NCBI RefSeq assembly: GCF_900156255.1 | Contig: NZ_FTMK01000013.1 | Location: forward strand, 1 to 64,000 | Length of the DNA stretch: 64,000 nucleotides | Direction of reading: 5' to 3' | Source: Paracoccus thiocyanatus | Lineage (GTDB): Bacteria; Pseudomonadota; Alphaproteobacteria; Rhodobacterales; Rhodobacteraceae | Shown here: positions 37,297 to 46,625 of the stretch, piece by piece | How the letters are laid out: the number at the start of each line of letters is the position of its first letter | How positions within the stretch are numbered: the first letter of the stretch is position 1 | Translations under genes and position numbers: made by a program | The notes under the pieces: model-generated | Told to the model about the DNA's origin: nothing | What the model saw: only the letters and a program-made list of their open reading frames with translations | Databases searched by the model: none

Positions 37297-40200
37297 TTGC
37301 GCTTTGACCGCCTGCGTCTCAACGGCTTCAAAAGCTTCGTGGATCCGACCGACCTGGTCATCCGCGAGGGGCTGACCGGCGTGGTCGGCCCCAATGGCTG
37401 CGGCAAGTCGAACCTGCTGGAGGCTTTGCGCTGGGTCATGGGCGAAAACCGGCCCACCGCCATGCGCGGCGACGGGATGGAGGACGTGATCTTTGCCGGC
37501 ACCGCGCGCCGTTCCGCCCGTGCCCATGCCGAGGTCACGCTGACCATCGACAACAAGGACCGCCTTGCCCCCGCCGGCATGAACGACGCCGACGCGCTGG
37601 ACATCACCCGCCGCATCACCCGCGACGCCGGTTCCGCCTATCGCATCAACGGCAAGGAGGTGCGGGCGCGCGACGTGCAGATGCTGTTCGCGGATGCCTC
37701 GACCGGGGCGCATTCGCCGGCGCTGGTGCGGCAGGGGCAGATTTCCGAACTCATCAACGCCAAGCCCAAGGCGCGCCGGCGGGTGTTGGAGGAGGCGGCG
37801 GGGATTTCCGGCCTTTACCAGCGCCGGCACGAGGCCGAGTTGCGGCTGAACGCGGCCGAGGCGAACCTGACGCGGGTGGACGACACGCTGGACCAGCTAT
37901 CCACGCAGGCCGCCAGCCTGGCGCGGCAGGCCCGCGCCGCCGCCCGCTATCGCGAGATCGGCGCGGCGCTGCGCCGGGCCGAAGGGGTGCTGCTCTATCG
38001 CCGCTGGGCCGAGGCCGACCAGGCCAAGGCAGGGGCGGCCGAGGCCCTGCGCGCCGCGATCCGCGCCGCTGCCGAGGCCGAGACCCAGGCCCGCCGCGCC
38101 ATCGCCGCGCGCGAGGCGGCCGAGGCGAAGCTGCCCCCCCTGCGCGAAGAGGAACAGGTCGCGAGTGCCATCTTGTCCCGCGCCACCGTCGAACGCGAGG
38201 CGCTGGACGAGGCCGAGGCCCGCGCCGGCCAGGCCATCCAGACCCTGCTGGCGCGCATCGCCCAGCTTGACCGCGACATCGAGCGGGAATCGGCGCTGAA
38301 CCGCGACGCGGGCGAGGTGATTGCGCGGCTGGAATGGGAAAGGCGCGAGCTGGACAAGGCCGGGCAGGGCCATGAGGACCGGCTGGACGCCGCCGGCAAT
38401 GCCGCCGCAGAGGCCGCCGAGGCCCTGCGAGAGGTCGAGGCCAAGCTGGCCGAGCTGACCGACGAATCCGCCCGGCTTGCCGCGCGCCACCAATCCGCCG
38501 AGCGGCTGGTCCACGACCTGCGCCAGATGCAGGAGCGCGCCACCCGCGCTGCGGCCGAGGCCGAGGCGGCAGCCGCCCGCGCCACCGATACCGGCGTTGA
38601 GGCCGATGCGGCCCGCGCCGCCGCCGAAGAAGCGCAGGAGGAAGCCCGCGACCGCGTCGAATCCGCCGAAGAATCGCTGGCCGGGGCCGAGGAAGCCCGC
38701 GCCGCGCTTGAGGCCGAGGAATCCGCGGCCCGTGCGGCACGGGCCGAGGCCGAGGGTGAGGTCTCGGCGCTGAATGCCGAGATGGCGGCGCTGAAGCGGC
38801 TGGTGGAACGTGGGCAGGGCGGTGATTCGATCCTGGACCTGGTGCGGGTCGCGCGGGGATATGAAACGGCCTTTGGTGCGGCGCTGGGCGACGATCTGGG
38901 CGTCGGGCTGGCCGATGACGGCTCGGGTTGGCATCTGCTGCCCGGCTATGACGCACCGCAGCCGCTGCCCGAGGGCGCCGAAGCCCTGGCGCCGCATGTC
39001 GATGGCCCCGCGGCGCTGGCCCGGCGGCTGTCGCAGGTCGGGCTGGTCGCGGATGCGGCCATGGGCGCGGCGATGCAGTCCGCTCTTGCCCCCGGCCAGC
39101 GGCTGGTCACGCGGGCGGGCGACCTGTTCCGCTGGGACGGTATGCGGGTGATGGCGGGCGAGGCCGCGTCCTCGGCCGCGCTGCATCTGCAAAAGGTCAA
39201 CCAACTGGCCGAACTGGCCGAACAGGCCGGGACGGCGCAGGCCCGCGCCGAGGATGCGCAGGCCGCGCATCAGGCGCTGCGCGACCGCCACCTGGCCGCG
39301 ACCGAGGCCGAGAAGCGCGCCCGCGATGCCAGGCGCGAGGCCGAGCGCGGGCTGTCGGACGCCGTGCGCGCCGTGACCCGCGCCGAATCCGAACTGGCCA
39401 TGGCGCAAAGCCGCGCCGAATCCGCCCGCGCCGAACTGACCCGGCATCGCGAGGATGCGCTGGACGCCCGCGCCCGGCTGGCCGAGGCCGAGCGGGCGCT
39501 GGCCGAACTGCCCGACCGCGGCGCGGTGGCGGCGGCGCTGGACCATGCCCGCATGGGCGTCGAGGCGGCGCGCATCGCCACCATGACCCGGCGCAGCGGG
39601 CTGGACGAATTGCGGCGCGAGGCCAATGCGCGGATCAAGCGCCTGCAAGAGATCGCCAAGGAGGACTCCGGCTGGCGGCTGCGGCTGGACCAGGCCGGCA
39701 CCCGCGCCGCCGAACTGGCCGCCCGCCGCGACGAAGCCGCCGCCGACCTGGAGGAAGCCGAGGCCCAGCCCGAGATCCTGGCCGAGCGCCGCGACGTCCT
39801 GACCGAGGCCGAGGCGCAGGCGCGCGCCCGCCTGGCCCGCGCCCGCGAGGCGCTGTCCGCCGCCGACCAGGCGCTGCGCATCGCCGCCGAGGCCGAGCGC
39901 GAGGCCGAGCGCGCCGCATCCGACGCGCGCGAGACCCGCGCCGCCCGCGAGGCCCGCGCCGAGGCCGCGATCCAGGCTGAAGCCGCCGCCCGCCTGCGCA
40001 TCCACGAAGAATTGGACGCCACGCCCGAGGCGCTGCTGGCATCCCTGGGCGAGGTCGAGGAGATCGCCGCCGAGGCGCTGGAGGACCAGATCGCCCGGCT
40101 GCGCCAGCAACGCGACGCCTTGGGCGCGGTGAACCTGCGCGCCGACGAGGACAAGCGCGAGTTGGAGACCGAGCGCGACCGGCTGGCGACCGAAAAGGAA

Positions 40201-40740
40201 GACCTGACCGAGGCGATCCGCAAGCTGCGCCAGGGCATCGGCAGCCTGAACCGCGAGGGGCGCGAGCGGCTGCTGGCGGCCTTTGACACGGTAAACGCCA
40301 ATTTCACCACGCTGTTCACGCATCTTTTCGGCGGCGGAGAGGCGCGGCTGGTGCTGGTCGAAGCTGACGACCCGCTGGAGGCAGGGCTGGAGATCATGTG
40401 CCAGCCGCCGGGGAAAAAGCTCTCGACGCTCAGCCTGCTGTCGGGGGGCGAGCAGACGTTGACGGCGCTGGCGCTGATCTTTGCGGTCTTCCTGGCCAAT
40501 CCCGCGCCGATCTGCGTGCTGGACGAGGTGGACGCGCCGCTGGACGACGCCAACGTCACCCGCTTCTGCGATCTGATGGACGAGATGACGCGGCGGACCG
40601 AGACGCGCTTTCTTGTGATCACGCACCACGCCGTCACCATGGCGCGCATGGACCGGCTGTTCGGCGTGACCATGGTGGAACAGGGCGTCAGCCAGCTGGT
40701 CAGCGTGGACCTGAAGCGGGCCGAGGCGCTGGTCGCCTGA
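37297..40740 (+). CDS. smc: Chromosome segregation protein SMC
   Basis: A 1147-residue SMC ATPase that compacts and segregates the chromosome with ScpA/ScpB. The N-terminal head begins LRFDRLRLNGFKSFVDPTDL, with Walker A GPNGCGKS (Lys37). Long Ala/Glu/Arg-rich coiled coils flank a hinge around residues 490-640. The C-terminal head has signature LSGGEQTL and Walker B VLDEVDAPLDD. The TTG at 37297 is chosen because homologues usually begin directly at this RFxRLRLNGFKSF block; an ATG at 37252 would add 15 residues. Neither has a strong ribosome-binding site. A weak promoter TTGACT-17-AAGAAT at 37235-37263 would favour the TTG. Confidence 0.93.
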   Translation: MRFDRLRLNGFKSFVDPTDLVIREGLTGVVGPNGCGKSNLLEALRWVMGENRPTAMRGDGMEDVIFAGTARRSARAHAEVTLTIDNKDRLAPAGMNDADALDITRRITRDAGSAYRINGKEVRARDVQMLFADASTGAHSPALVRQGQISELINAKPKARRRVLEEAAGISGLYQRRHEAELRLNAAEANLTRVDDTLDQLSTQAASLARQARAAARYREIGAALRRAEGVLLYRRWAEADQAKAGAAEALRAAIRAAAEAETQARRAIAAREAAEAKLPPLREEEQVASAILSRATVEREALDEAEARAGQAIQTLLARIAQLDRDIERESALNRDAGEVIARLEWERRELDKAGQGHEDRLDAAGNAAAEAAEALREVEAKLAELTDESARLAARHQSAERLVHDLRQMQERATRAAAEAEAAAARATDTGVEADAARAAAEEAQEEARDRVESAEESLAGAEEARAALEAEESAARAARAEAEGEVSALNAEMAALKRLVERGQGGDSILDLVRVARGYETAFGAALGDDLGVGLADDGSGWHLLPGYDAPQPLPEGAEALAPHVDGPAALARRLSQVGLVADAAMGAAMQSALAPGQRLVTRAGDLFRWDGMRVMAGEAASSAALHLQKVNQLAELAEQAGTAQARAEDAQAAHQALRDRHLAATEAEKRARDARREAERGLSDAVRAVTRAESELAMAQSRAESARAELTRHREDALDARARLAEAERALAELPDRGAVAAALDHARMGVEAARIATMTRRSGLDELRREANARIKRLQEIAKEDSGWRLRLDQAGTRAAELAARRDEAAADLEEAEAQPEILAERRDVLTEAEAQARARLARAREALSAADQALRIAAEAEREAERAASDARETRAAREARAEAAIQAEAAARLRIHEELDATPEALLASLGEVEEIAAEALEDQIARLRQQRDALGAVNLRADEDKRELETERDRLATEKEDLTEAIRKLRQGIGSLNREGRERLLAAFDTVNANFTTLFTHLFGGGEARLVLVEADDPLEAGLEIMCQPPGKKLSTLSLLSGGEQTLTALALIFAVFLANPAPICVLDEVDAPLDDANVTRFCDLMDEMTRRTETRFLVITHHAVTMARMDRLFGVTMVEQGVSQLVSVDLKRAEALVA

Positions 40741-40743
40741 AAA

Positions 40744-40765
40744 CCCGCCCGATGGTCCGGGTGGG
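40744..40765 (+). terminator. GC hairpin after smc
   Basis: CCCGCCCG (40744-40751) pairs with CGGGTGGG (40758-40765), one G-T, immediately after the smc stop. No T-run, so termination strength is doubtful. Confidence 0.35.
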
Positions 40766-40856
40766 CGCGCGGATAGGGGTTGCAGGCCGGGGCGTCGGGC
40801 GCAACTATCCCCGCCGAGCGATTTTGCGCACCTTCATCGACAGACAGGAGAAAAGC

Positions 40857-41297
40857 ATGTCCATCGAGACGAAACTGGCGGAACTGGGGATCACGCTGCC
40901 CGACGCACCGGCACCGGCGGCGAATTACGTGCCCTATGTGATGACCGGCAACCTGCTGTTCGTTTCGGGCCAGATCAGCCCGGCCAAGGGGCGGCTGGGC
41001 GCCGACCTGGCGGTCGAGGAAGGGGCCGAGGCGGCGCGCGCCTGCGGGCTGGCGCTTTTGGCGCAGGCGCGGGCGGCGCTGGGGTCGCTGGACCGGGTGG
41101 CGCGGGTGGTCAAGCTGACCGGCTTTGTCAACTCGACCCCCGAATTTACCGACCAGCCCGAGGTCATCAACGGCTGTTCGGACCTGATGGTCGAGGTCTT
41201 TGCCGACAAGGGCCGCCATGCCCGCGCCGCCGTTTCGGCCGCGGCCCTGCCGCGCGGCGTCGCGGTCGAGGTCGAGGCGATCTTCGAGTTCGCCTGA
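40857..41297 (+). CDS. RidA/YjgF-family enamine/imine deaminase-like protein
   Basis: A 146-residue Rid-family trimer protein that hydrolyses reactive enamines/imines from pyridoxal enzymes. The pattern MTGNLLFVSGQISPAKGRLG and the C-terminal ALPRGVAVEVEAIFEF with the conserved Arg are seen. It belongs to the longer YjgH/Rid7-like branch rather than archetypal 128-residue RidA. GGAG precedes the ATG. Its stop overlaps the start of the diesterase (TGATG). Confidence 0.9.
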   Translation: MSIETKLAELGITLPDAPAPAANYVPYVMTGNLLFVSGQISPAKGRLGADLAVEEGAEAARACGLALLAQARAALGSLDRVARVVKLTGFVNSTPEFTDQPEVINGCSDLMVEVFADKGRHARAAVSAAALPRGVAVEVEAIFEFA

Positions 41298-42052
41298 TGG
41301 GTCTGCATCCCGATTTCCTGCGCCAGCCCATCGCCCATCGCGGGTTGCATGGGCCGGGCGTGCCGGAAAACAGCATGGCGGCGTTCCGCGCCGCCATCGC
41401 CGCGGGCTACGGCATCGAATGCGACATCCAGCGCGCGGCGGACGGCACGGCGCTGGTCTTTCACGACGACGACCTGCCGCGGCTGACCGGGGCCCAGGGG
41501 CTGGTCAGTGCGCTAAGCATCGACGCGCTGTCGCAACTGCGCATCCTGGACACGGATGAACCCATCCCGACGCTGGCCGACCTGCTGGCCGAGGTCGCGG
41601 GCCGGGTGTCGCTGCTGATCGAGATCAAGGACCAAAGCCTGCGCGGCACGGACCAGGTCGGCGATTTGCAGGCCGAGGTGGCGCGGCTGCTTGCCGGCTA
41701 TGGCGGGCCGGTCGCGGTCATGTCCTTCAACCCCCATGCGGTCGCGGCCTTCCATGCCGCCGCGCCGGGGGTGACGGTGGGGTTGACCACCTGCGGCTAT
41801 GATGCCGCGGATTGGGACATGCTGGACGCCCAGACCCGCGCGCATCTGGCGGCGATTGCCGATTTCGACCGGGTGGGGGCCAGCTTCATCTCTCATGACC
41901 GCCGCGACCTGGCCAATCCGGCGGTGGCGGCGCTGAAGGCGCGGGACGTGCCGGTCCTGTGCTGGACCGTGCGCTCGGCCGAGCAGGAGGCCGAGGCGCG
42001 GCGCATCGCCGACAACATCACATTCGAACACTACCTGCCCGCCAGGCCCTGA
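41297..42052 (+). CDS. ugpQ: Glycerophosphodiester phosphodiesterase
   Basis: A 251-residue cytoplasmic GDPD TIM-barrel enzyme, cleaving glycerophosphodiesters to glycerol 3-phosphate and an alcohol. Active-site residues are His14 and Arg15 (PIAHRGLHG), Glu24 (PEN), Glu41 and Asp43 (ECDIQ), and His56 (FHDDDLPRLTG). No signal peptide, so it is the UgpQ type rather than periplasmic GlpQ. Translationally coupled to the Rid protein. Confidence 0.92.
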   Translation: MGLHPDFLRQPIAHRGLHGPGVPENSMAAFRAAIAAGYGIECDIQRAADGTALVFHDDDLPRLTGAQGLVSALSIDALSQLRILDTDEPIPTLADLLAEVAGRVSLLIEIKDQSLRGTDQVGDLQAEVARLLAGYGGPVAVMSFNPHAVAAFHAAAPGVTVGLTTCGYDAADWDMLDAQTRAHLAAIADFDRVGASFISHDRRDLANPAVAALKARDVPVLCWTVRSAEQEAEARRIADNITFEHYLPARP

Positions 42053-42084
42053 CAATCGCCGCGCCCGCGCCTATGTTTCCCGCC

Positions 42085-43230
42085 ATGAGCGAGCTTGCCG
42101 TTTCCGTCCTGCCTGCGATTTCCGGGATCCATGCCGCCGAATGGGACGGCTGCGGGGCGGGCGCCAACCCTTTTACCACCCATCGCTTCCTGGCGGCGCT
42201 GGAGCAATCGGGCTCGGTCGGCGAGGGGACGGGTTGGCATCCCAGCCACCTGGTCGCGCGGCTGGACGGGCAGGTGGCGGGGGTCGCGCCCTGCTATCTC
42301 AAGACCGACAGCCAGGGCGAATACATCTTTGACCATGGCTGGGCACAGGCTTACGCGCGGGCGGGCGGGCGCTATTACCCCAAGCTGCAATGCGCGGTGC
42401 CCTTTACCCCCGTCACCGGGCCGCGGCTGATCGCGCCCGACCCGGCGGTGCGGCGCGGGTTGCTGGCGGCCATGGCCCAGATCGCGCGGCAATCGGGCCT
42501 GTCGGGCGCCCATGTCACCTTCTGCACCGAGGAAGAAGCGGGGCTGGGTGAGGAGGCGGGCTTCCTGCCCCGCGCCAGCGAACAGTTCCATTGGCTGAAC
42601 CAGGGCTATGCCACGTTCGACGATTTCCTGGCCCAACTATCCTCGCGCAAGCGCAAGGCGATCCGCAAGGAACGCGACCGCGCGCAGGCTTTCGGTGGCA
42701 GCATCCGCAGCCTGACCGGCGACCAGATCCTGCCCGAGCATTGGGACGCCTTCTGGACCTTTTACCAGGATACCGGCGGGCGCAAATGGGGCCGGCCCTA
42801 TCTGACCCGCGCCTTCTTCGAGATCCTGCACCATACCATGCGCGACGACTGCCTGCTGGTCCTGGCCGAACGCGACGGCCAGCCCGTCGCCGGGGCGCTG
42901 AACCTGATCGGGCGGGACGCGCTTTACGGCCGCTATTGGGGCTGCACCGAGGACCACCCGTTCCTGCATTTCGAACTGTGCTATCACCAGGCCATCGACT
43001 GGGCCATCGCCCATGGCCTGTCCCGCGTCGAGGCCGGGGCCCAGGGCGAACACAAGCTGGCGCGCGGCTATATGCCCGCCCGGACCCATTCGCTGCATTG
43101 GCTGGCCGAGCCGGGCTTTCACCATGCCGTGGCCGATTACCTGGACCGCGAGCGCGAGGCGGTGGGCGAGGAGATGGCGATCCTGGCCGAACTGGGCCCG
43201 TTCCGGCGCGGCGGCCTTAGGGACGCCTGA
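42085..43230 (+). CDS. COG3146/DUF482 GNAT-type acyltransferase
   Basis: A 381-residue protein of the COG3146 (DUF482, peptidoglycan-biosynthesis-like) family with a FemAB/GNAT double fold. Typical blocks are NPFTTHRFLAALEQSGSVG, SSRKRKAIRKERDRA, FYQDTGGRKWGRPYLTR and QGEHKLARGYMPARTHSLHW. Function is unproven; transfer of an aminoacyl group to an envelope component is the usual guess. Either ATG 42085 or 42073 could be the start. Its last 14 bases overlap the convergent TIGR02186 gene. Confidence 0.88.
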   Translation: MSELAVSVLPAISGIHAAEWDGCGAGANPFTTHRFLAALEQSGSVGEGTGWHPSHLVARLDGQVAGVAPCYLKTDSQGEYIFDHGWAQAYARAGGRYYPKLQCAVPFTPVTGPRLIAPDPAVRRGLLAAMAQIARQSGLSGAHVTFCTEEEAGLGEEAGFLPRASEQFHWLNQGYATFDDFLAQLSSRKRKAIRKERDRAQAFGGSIRSLTGDQILPEHWDAFWTFYQDTGGRKWGRPYLTRAFFEILHHTMRDDCLLVLAERDGQPVAGALNLIGRDALYGRYWGCTEDHPFLHFELCYHQAIDWAIAHGLSRVEAGAQGEHKLARGYMPARTHSLHWLAEPGFHHAVADYLDREREAVGEEMAILAELGPFRRGGLRDA

Positions 43231-44029
43231 TCAGCCGAAACGCGGCCGAGGCGCCCCAGCCCGCCGCCACCGCGATCGCCAGCGACATGATGCCGTAGAT
43301 AAAGGGCTGCTCCAGCGCCAGGCGATAAAGCCAACGCTCCAGCCCGACCTTGCGCACGTCGATGGGCGCGCGAAAGGTGTCGATGATCCGCCCCTGGCGC
43401 AACAGGAAGATGCGGGTGCTGTAGACGCCCTCGACCAGGTTGGCGGGCAGGCGGACATCGGCGCGAAACAGCGTCTGTTCGGCCAGCCGCACCGCGCCTT
43501 CGTCCTGGCGATAGAAGCCGTTGGCCTGGCGCAGGCGGATCAGCGCCTCGGTATAGGGCACCGCGTCCTCGACCTCCATCGGCCCGGCAAAGGCCCGCAT
43601 CGCCAGCGGGATCGAGATGCGGTGGCTTTGATCCTGCGCCGGCGTCAGGATCAGGTATAGCGGCCGGGTGGTGGCCACCACATAGAAGCTGGGGGCCGCG
43701 CCGATGCTGACCTGGCTGGTGTTGATCCAGATGCCGGCGCGGCGTTCCTTGTGGCGCACGGTCAGGGCCTGGGCCGGCCCCTCCAGGGTGACGATCACGT
43801 CCAGCGCCTCGTCGGGGGGGATCGCGGTCTCGCGCTTGATGGCGCCGTAGATGATGATTTCCGAGCCGTCGAAGCTGGTGGTGATTTCGACATCCTCTCG
43901 CGACAGGCCCGCGACGATCTGCTCTGCCGGTGGGGCAGGGGCAGGGGCAGGGTCCGGCGCGGCCTGGGCATGAAGGGGCAGGCCCGGCAGGACCAGGGCC
44001 GCCAGCAGGAACAGCGCCCCCCGGATCAC
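43217..44029 (-). CDS. TIGR02186-family membrane-anchored protein
   Basis: A 270-residue protein of family TIGR02186, found mainly in alphaproteobacteria next to TauE/SafE transporters. A signal peptide ends LPLHAQA and a Pro/Ala-rich linker follows. The periplasmic body includes EDVEITTSFDGSEIIIYGAI, and one C-terminal helix (IYGIMSLAIAVAAGWGASAAF) anchors it. Function unknown. Starts with a GTG overlapping the exporter stop, so it is made together with that exporter. Its 3' end overlaps the convergent COG3146 gene. Confidence 0.85.
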   Translation of the reverse strand: MIRGALFLLAALVLPGLPLHAQAAPDPAPAPAPPAEQIVAGLSREDVEITTSFDGSEIIIYGAIKRETAIPPDEALDVIVTLEGPAQALTVRHKERRAGIWINTSQVSIGAAPSFYVVATTRPLYLILTPAQDQSHRISIPLAMRAFAGPMEVEDAVPYTEALIRLRQANGFYRQDEGAVRLAEQTLFRADVRLPANLVEGVYSTRIFLLRQGRIIDTFRAPIDVRKVGLERWLYRLALEQPFIYGIMSLAIAVAAGWGASAAFRLIRRP

Positions 44030-44949
44030 CGCAAGACCCCCGGCGTGATCGAATAAAGCTCGTCCGGGCGCAGGAACAGGTCCAGCGCCAGCTTGCCGCA
44101 GACCGCCAGCACCAGAAGCGCCAGCAGGATGCGCAACTGCTCGGCCCGCAGCCGCGCGCCCAGATGGGTGCCGATCTGCGCCCCGGTCACGCCGCCGACG
44201 ATCAGCAGCACCGCCAGCATCACGTCCACCGTGTTCGAGGACACGGCGTGCATCAGCGTGGTATAGGCCGACAGGAAGGTGATCTGGAACAGCGAGGTGC
44301 CGATGACCACCTTGGTCGGCATGCCCAGCAGATAGATCATCGCCGGCACCATGATGAAGCCGCCGCCGACCCCCATGATCGCGCCCAGCACCCCCACGGC
44401 GGCGCCGACCAGCAGCACCGGGATGGCGCTGATGTAAAGCCCCGAGGCGCGGAACTTCATCTTCCACGGCCAGCGATGCACCCAGCCGTGCTGGTGGCGC
44501 CGCATCGGCTTGACCGGCCCGCTGCGGCGCGCGCGGCGCAGCGCACCCAGGCTTTCTTGCAGCATCATCGCGCCGATCAGGCCCAGAAACACCACATAGC
44601 ATAGTTGCACGACCAGATCGACCTGGCCCAGCCGCGACAACAGGTTGAACAGCAGCACCCCGGCGGATGACCCGACCAGGCCCCCGGCCAGCAGCACCCA
44701 GCCCATGCGGAAATCCACGGTCTTGCGCTTGACATGCGCCAGCACGCCGGACACCGACGAGGCGACGACCTGGTTGGCGCCGGTCGCCACCGCGATCGCC
44801 GGCGGGATGCCGATGAAGAACAGCAAGGGCGTGATCAGGAAGCCGCCGCCCACGCCGAACAGGCCCGACATCAGCCCGACGATCCCGCCAAGGCCGATCA
44901 GCACCAGCGCATTGACCGCCACTTCGGCGATGGGAAGATAGATCTGCAT
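44026..44949 (-). CDS. TauE/SafE-family sulfite/organosulfonate exporter
   Basis: A 307-residue polytopic protein with two homologous halves, each with the TauE/SafE glycine motif: GLMSGLFGVGGGFLITPLL and GAIMGVGGGFIMVPAMIYLLG. Family members export sulfite, sulfoacetate or related anions. A cytoplasmic basic, His-rich loop (MRRHQHGWVHRWPWK) lies between the halves. Coupled to the TIGR02186 gene by GTGA overlap. Confidence 0.9.
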   Translation of the reverse strand: MQIYLPIAEVAVNALVLIGLGGIVGLMSGLFGVGGGFLITPLLFFIGIPPAIAVATGANQVVASSVSGVLAHVKRKTVDFRMGWVLLAGGLVGSSAGVLLFNLLSRLGQVDLVVQLCYVVFLGLIGAMMLQESLGALRRARRSGPVKPMRRHQHGWVHRWPWKMKFRASGLYISAIPVLLVGAAVGVLGAIMGVGGGFIMVPAMIYLLGMPTKVVIGTSLFQITFLSAYTTLMHAVSSNTVDVMLAVLLIVGGVTGAQIGTHLGARLRAEQLRILLALLVLAVCGKLALDLFLRPDELYSITPGVLR

Positions 44950-45141
44950 GTCCTGCCCGGCCCCTTGCCTTGCCCCGATGCTGCCCCGGCAGCGTTCCGG
45001 CGTCAAACGCTTCCGTCGCCCGTCCAGCGGGTTGCCGCAAGGCTGTAGCGCGGATAAGCATGATGCGACAGGCAGATACCGGCCTGGCGCGCGCGGCTGC
45101 GGGGCAGGCGCCGCGCCGCGGCCGGCCGGACAGGGAAGATC

Positions 45142-45936
45142 ATGCGCATTCTGATTACCAATGACGACGGCATCAATGCTCCGGGGCTGGAGGCGCTGGA
45201 AGCCATCGCGACCGAGGTCGCCGGGCCGGGCGGCGAGGTCTGGACCGTCGCCCCCGCATTCGAGCAATCGGGGGTTGCGCATTGCATCAGCTATGTCCAC
45301 CCGACCCTGATCGCCGAACTGGCGCCGCGCCGCTTTGCGGCCGAGGGCACGCCGGCCGACTGCGTGCTGGCCGCCATCGCCGACGTGATGCGGGACAACC
45401 CGCCCGACCTGGTGCTGTCGGGGGTGAACCGCGGCAACAACTCGGGCGAGAACGTGATGTATTCCGGCACCGTCGGCGGCGCGATGGAGGCGGCGTTGCA
45501 GGGCCTGCCGGCCATCGCCCTGTCGCAATACATGGGCAGCCGCACTGCGGCGCTGGACGATCCGTTCCAGGCGGCGCGCCTGCACGGGCCGCGGCTGATC
45601 CGTCAATTGCTGGATTACGGCGACTGGACCTCGGACGAGGATTTCCGGCTGTTCTACAACATCAACTTCCCGCCCTGCGACGCGGCCTCGGTCAAGGGCA
45701 CGCGGGTCGCGGCCCAAGGCCGCCGCCAGGGCGTGCGCTTCGAGGTCGAGCCCTATCACGCCCCGAACGGCCGGCGGTTCCTGTGGGTGCTGGGCGGTTC
45801 GCAGACCGCCGAGGCCACGCCCGACAGTGACGTGGACGCGAATATGCGCGACTATATCTCATTGACGCCGATGCGGCCGGACCTGACCTGCCACAAGACC
45901 CTGGCCGAGCTGCGCGGCGTCCTGGAGGAGGGCTGA
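45142..45936 (+). CDS. surE: 5'/3'-nucleotidase SurE
   Basis: A 264-residue SurE survival protein, a metal-dependent nucleotidase. [14 protein letters not shown] gives the Asp-Asp metal site at residues 8-9; [25 protein letters not shown] holds the Asn/Ser ligands. Forms the classic neighbourhood surE-pcm-lipoprotein peptidase. The pcm gene starts seven bases after its stop. Confidence 0.96.
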   Translation: MRILITNDDGINAPGLEALEAIATEVAGPGGEVWTVAPAFEQSGVAHCISYVHPTLIAELAPRRFAAEGTPADCVLAAIADVMRDNPPDLVLSGVNRGNNSGENVMYSGTVGGAMEAALQGLPAIALSQYMGSRTAALDDPFQAARLHGPRLIRQLLDYGDWTSDEDFRLFYNINFPPCDAASVKGTRVAAQGRRQGVRFEVEPYHAPNGRRFLWVLGGSQTAEATPDSDVDANMRDYISLTPMRPDLTCHKTLAELRGVLEEG

Positions 45937-45943
45937 GAGACCG

Positions 45944-46594
45944 ATGGGCGACGATCCCGAAACTGCCGAACGCAAGATGCGCTTCCTGTTCGCGCTGCGG
46001 CAGCGCGGGGTCACCGATCCGCGGGTGCTTGAGGCGATGGAGCGCATCGACCGCGGCGAGTTCGTGCGCGGCCATTTCGAGGATCGCGCCTATGACGATA
46101 CGCCGCTGCCCATTCCCTGCGGCCAGACCATCAGCCAGCCCTCGGTCGTGGGGCTGATGACCCAGGCGCTGGAGGTCGGGCCGCGCGACAAGGTGCTGGA
46201 GATCGGCACCGGCTCGGGCTACCAGGCCGCGGTGCTGTCGCTTTTGTGCCGCCGGGTCTATACCATCGACCGCCACCGCCGCCTGGTGGCCGAGGCCGAG
46301 ACGCTGTTTCGCGACCTGGGCCTGCCGAATATCACCCCGCTGGTGGCCGACGGATCGCGGGGGCTGCCCGAACAGGCGCCCTTTGATCGCATCATGGTGA
46401 CGGCGGCGGCCGAGGATCCGCCGGGCCCGCTCTTGGCGCAGTTGAAGATCGGAGGTATCATGGTGGTGCCGGTCGGACAGTCGGATGCGGTCCAGACCCT
46501 GATCCGCGTGCGGCGTGGCGAAGACGGCTTTGAATATGACGAATTGCGGCAGGTGCGTTTCGTGCCGCTGGTCGAGGGGTTGGGACAGACATGA
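45944..46594 (+). CDS. pcm: Protein-L-isoaspartate O-methyltransferase
   Basis: A 216-residue repair enzyme that methylates isoaspartyl residues. [17 protein letters not shown] is the substrate motif and [18 protein letters not shown] the SAM-binding loop; [12 protein letters not shown] is motif II. Second gene of surE-pcm-nlpD. A more diverged paralogue lies at 50064-50717. Confidence 0.95.
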   Translation: MGDDPETAERKMRFLFALRQRGVTDPRVLEAMERIDRGEFVRGHFEDRAYDDTPLPIPCGQTISQPSVVGLMTQALEVGPRDKVLEIGTGSGYQAAVLSLLCRRVYTIDRHRRLVAEAETLFRDLGLPNITPLVADGSRGLPEQAPFDRIMVTAAAEDPPGPLLAQLKIGGIMVVPVGQSDAVQTLIRVRRGEDGFEYDELRQVRFVPLVEGLGQT

Positions 46595-46625
46595 CCCCCG
46601 GCCGTCCAGAGTGAGGAACGGGCAG

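Noticed and set aside
37897-40629. Very long antisense frames across smc.
   Set aside because: They arise from the GCC/GAG-rich coiled-coil codons; no motifs or start signals.
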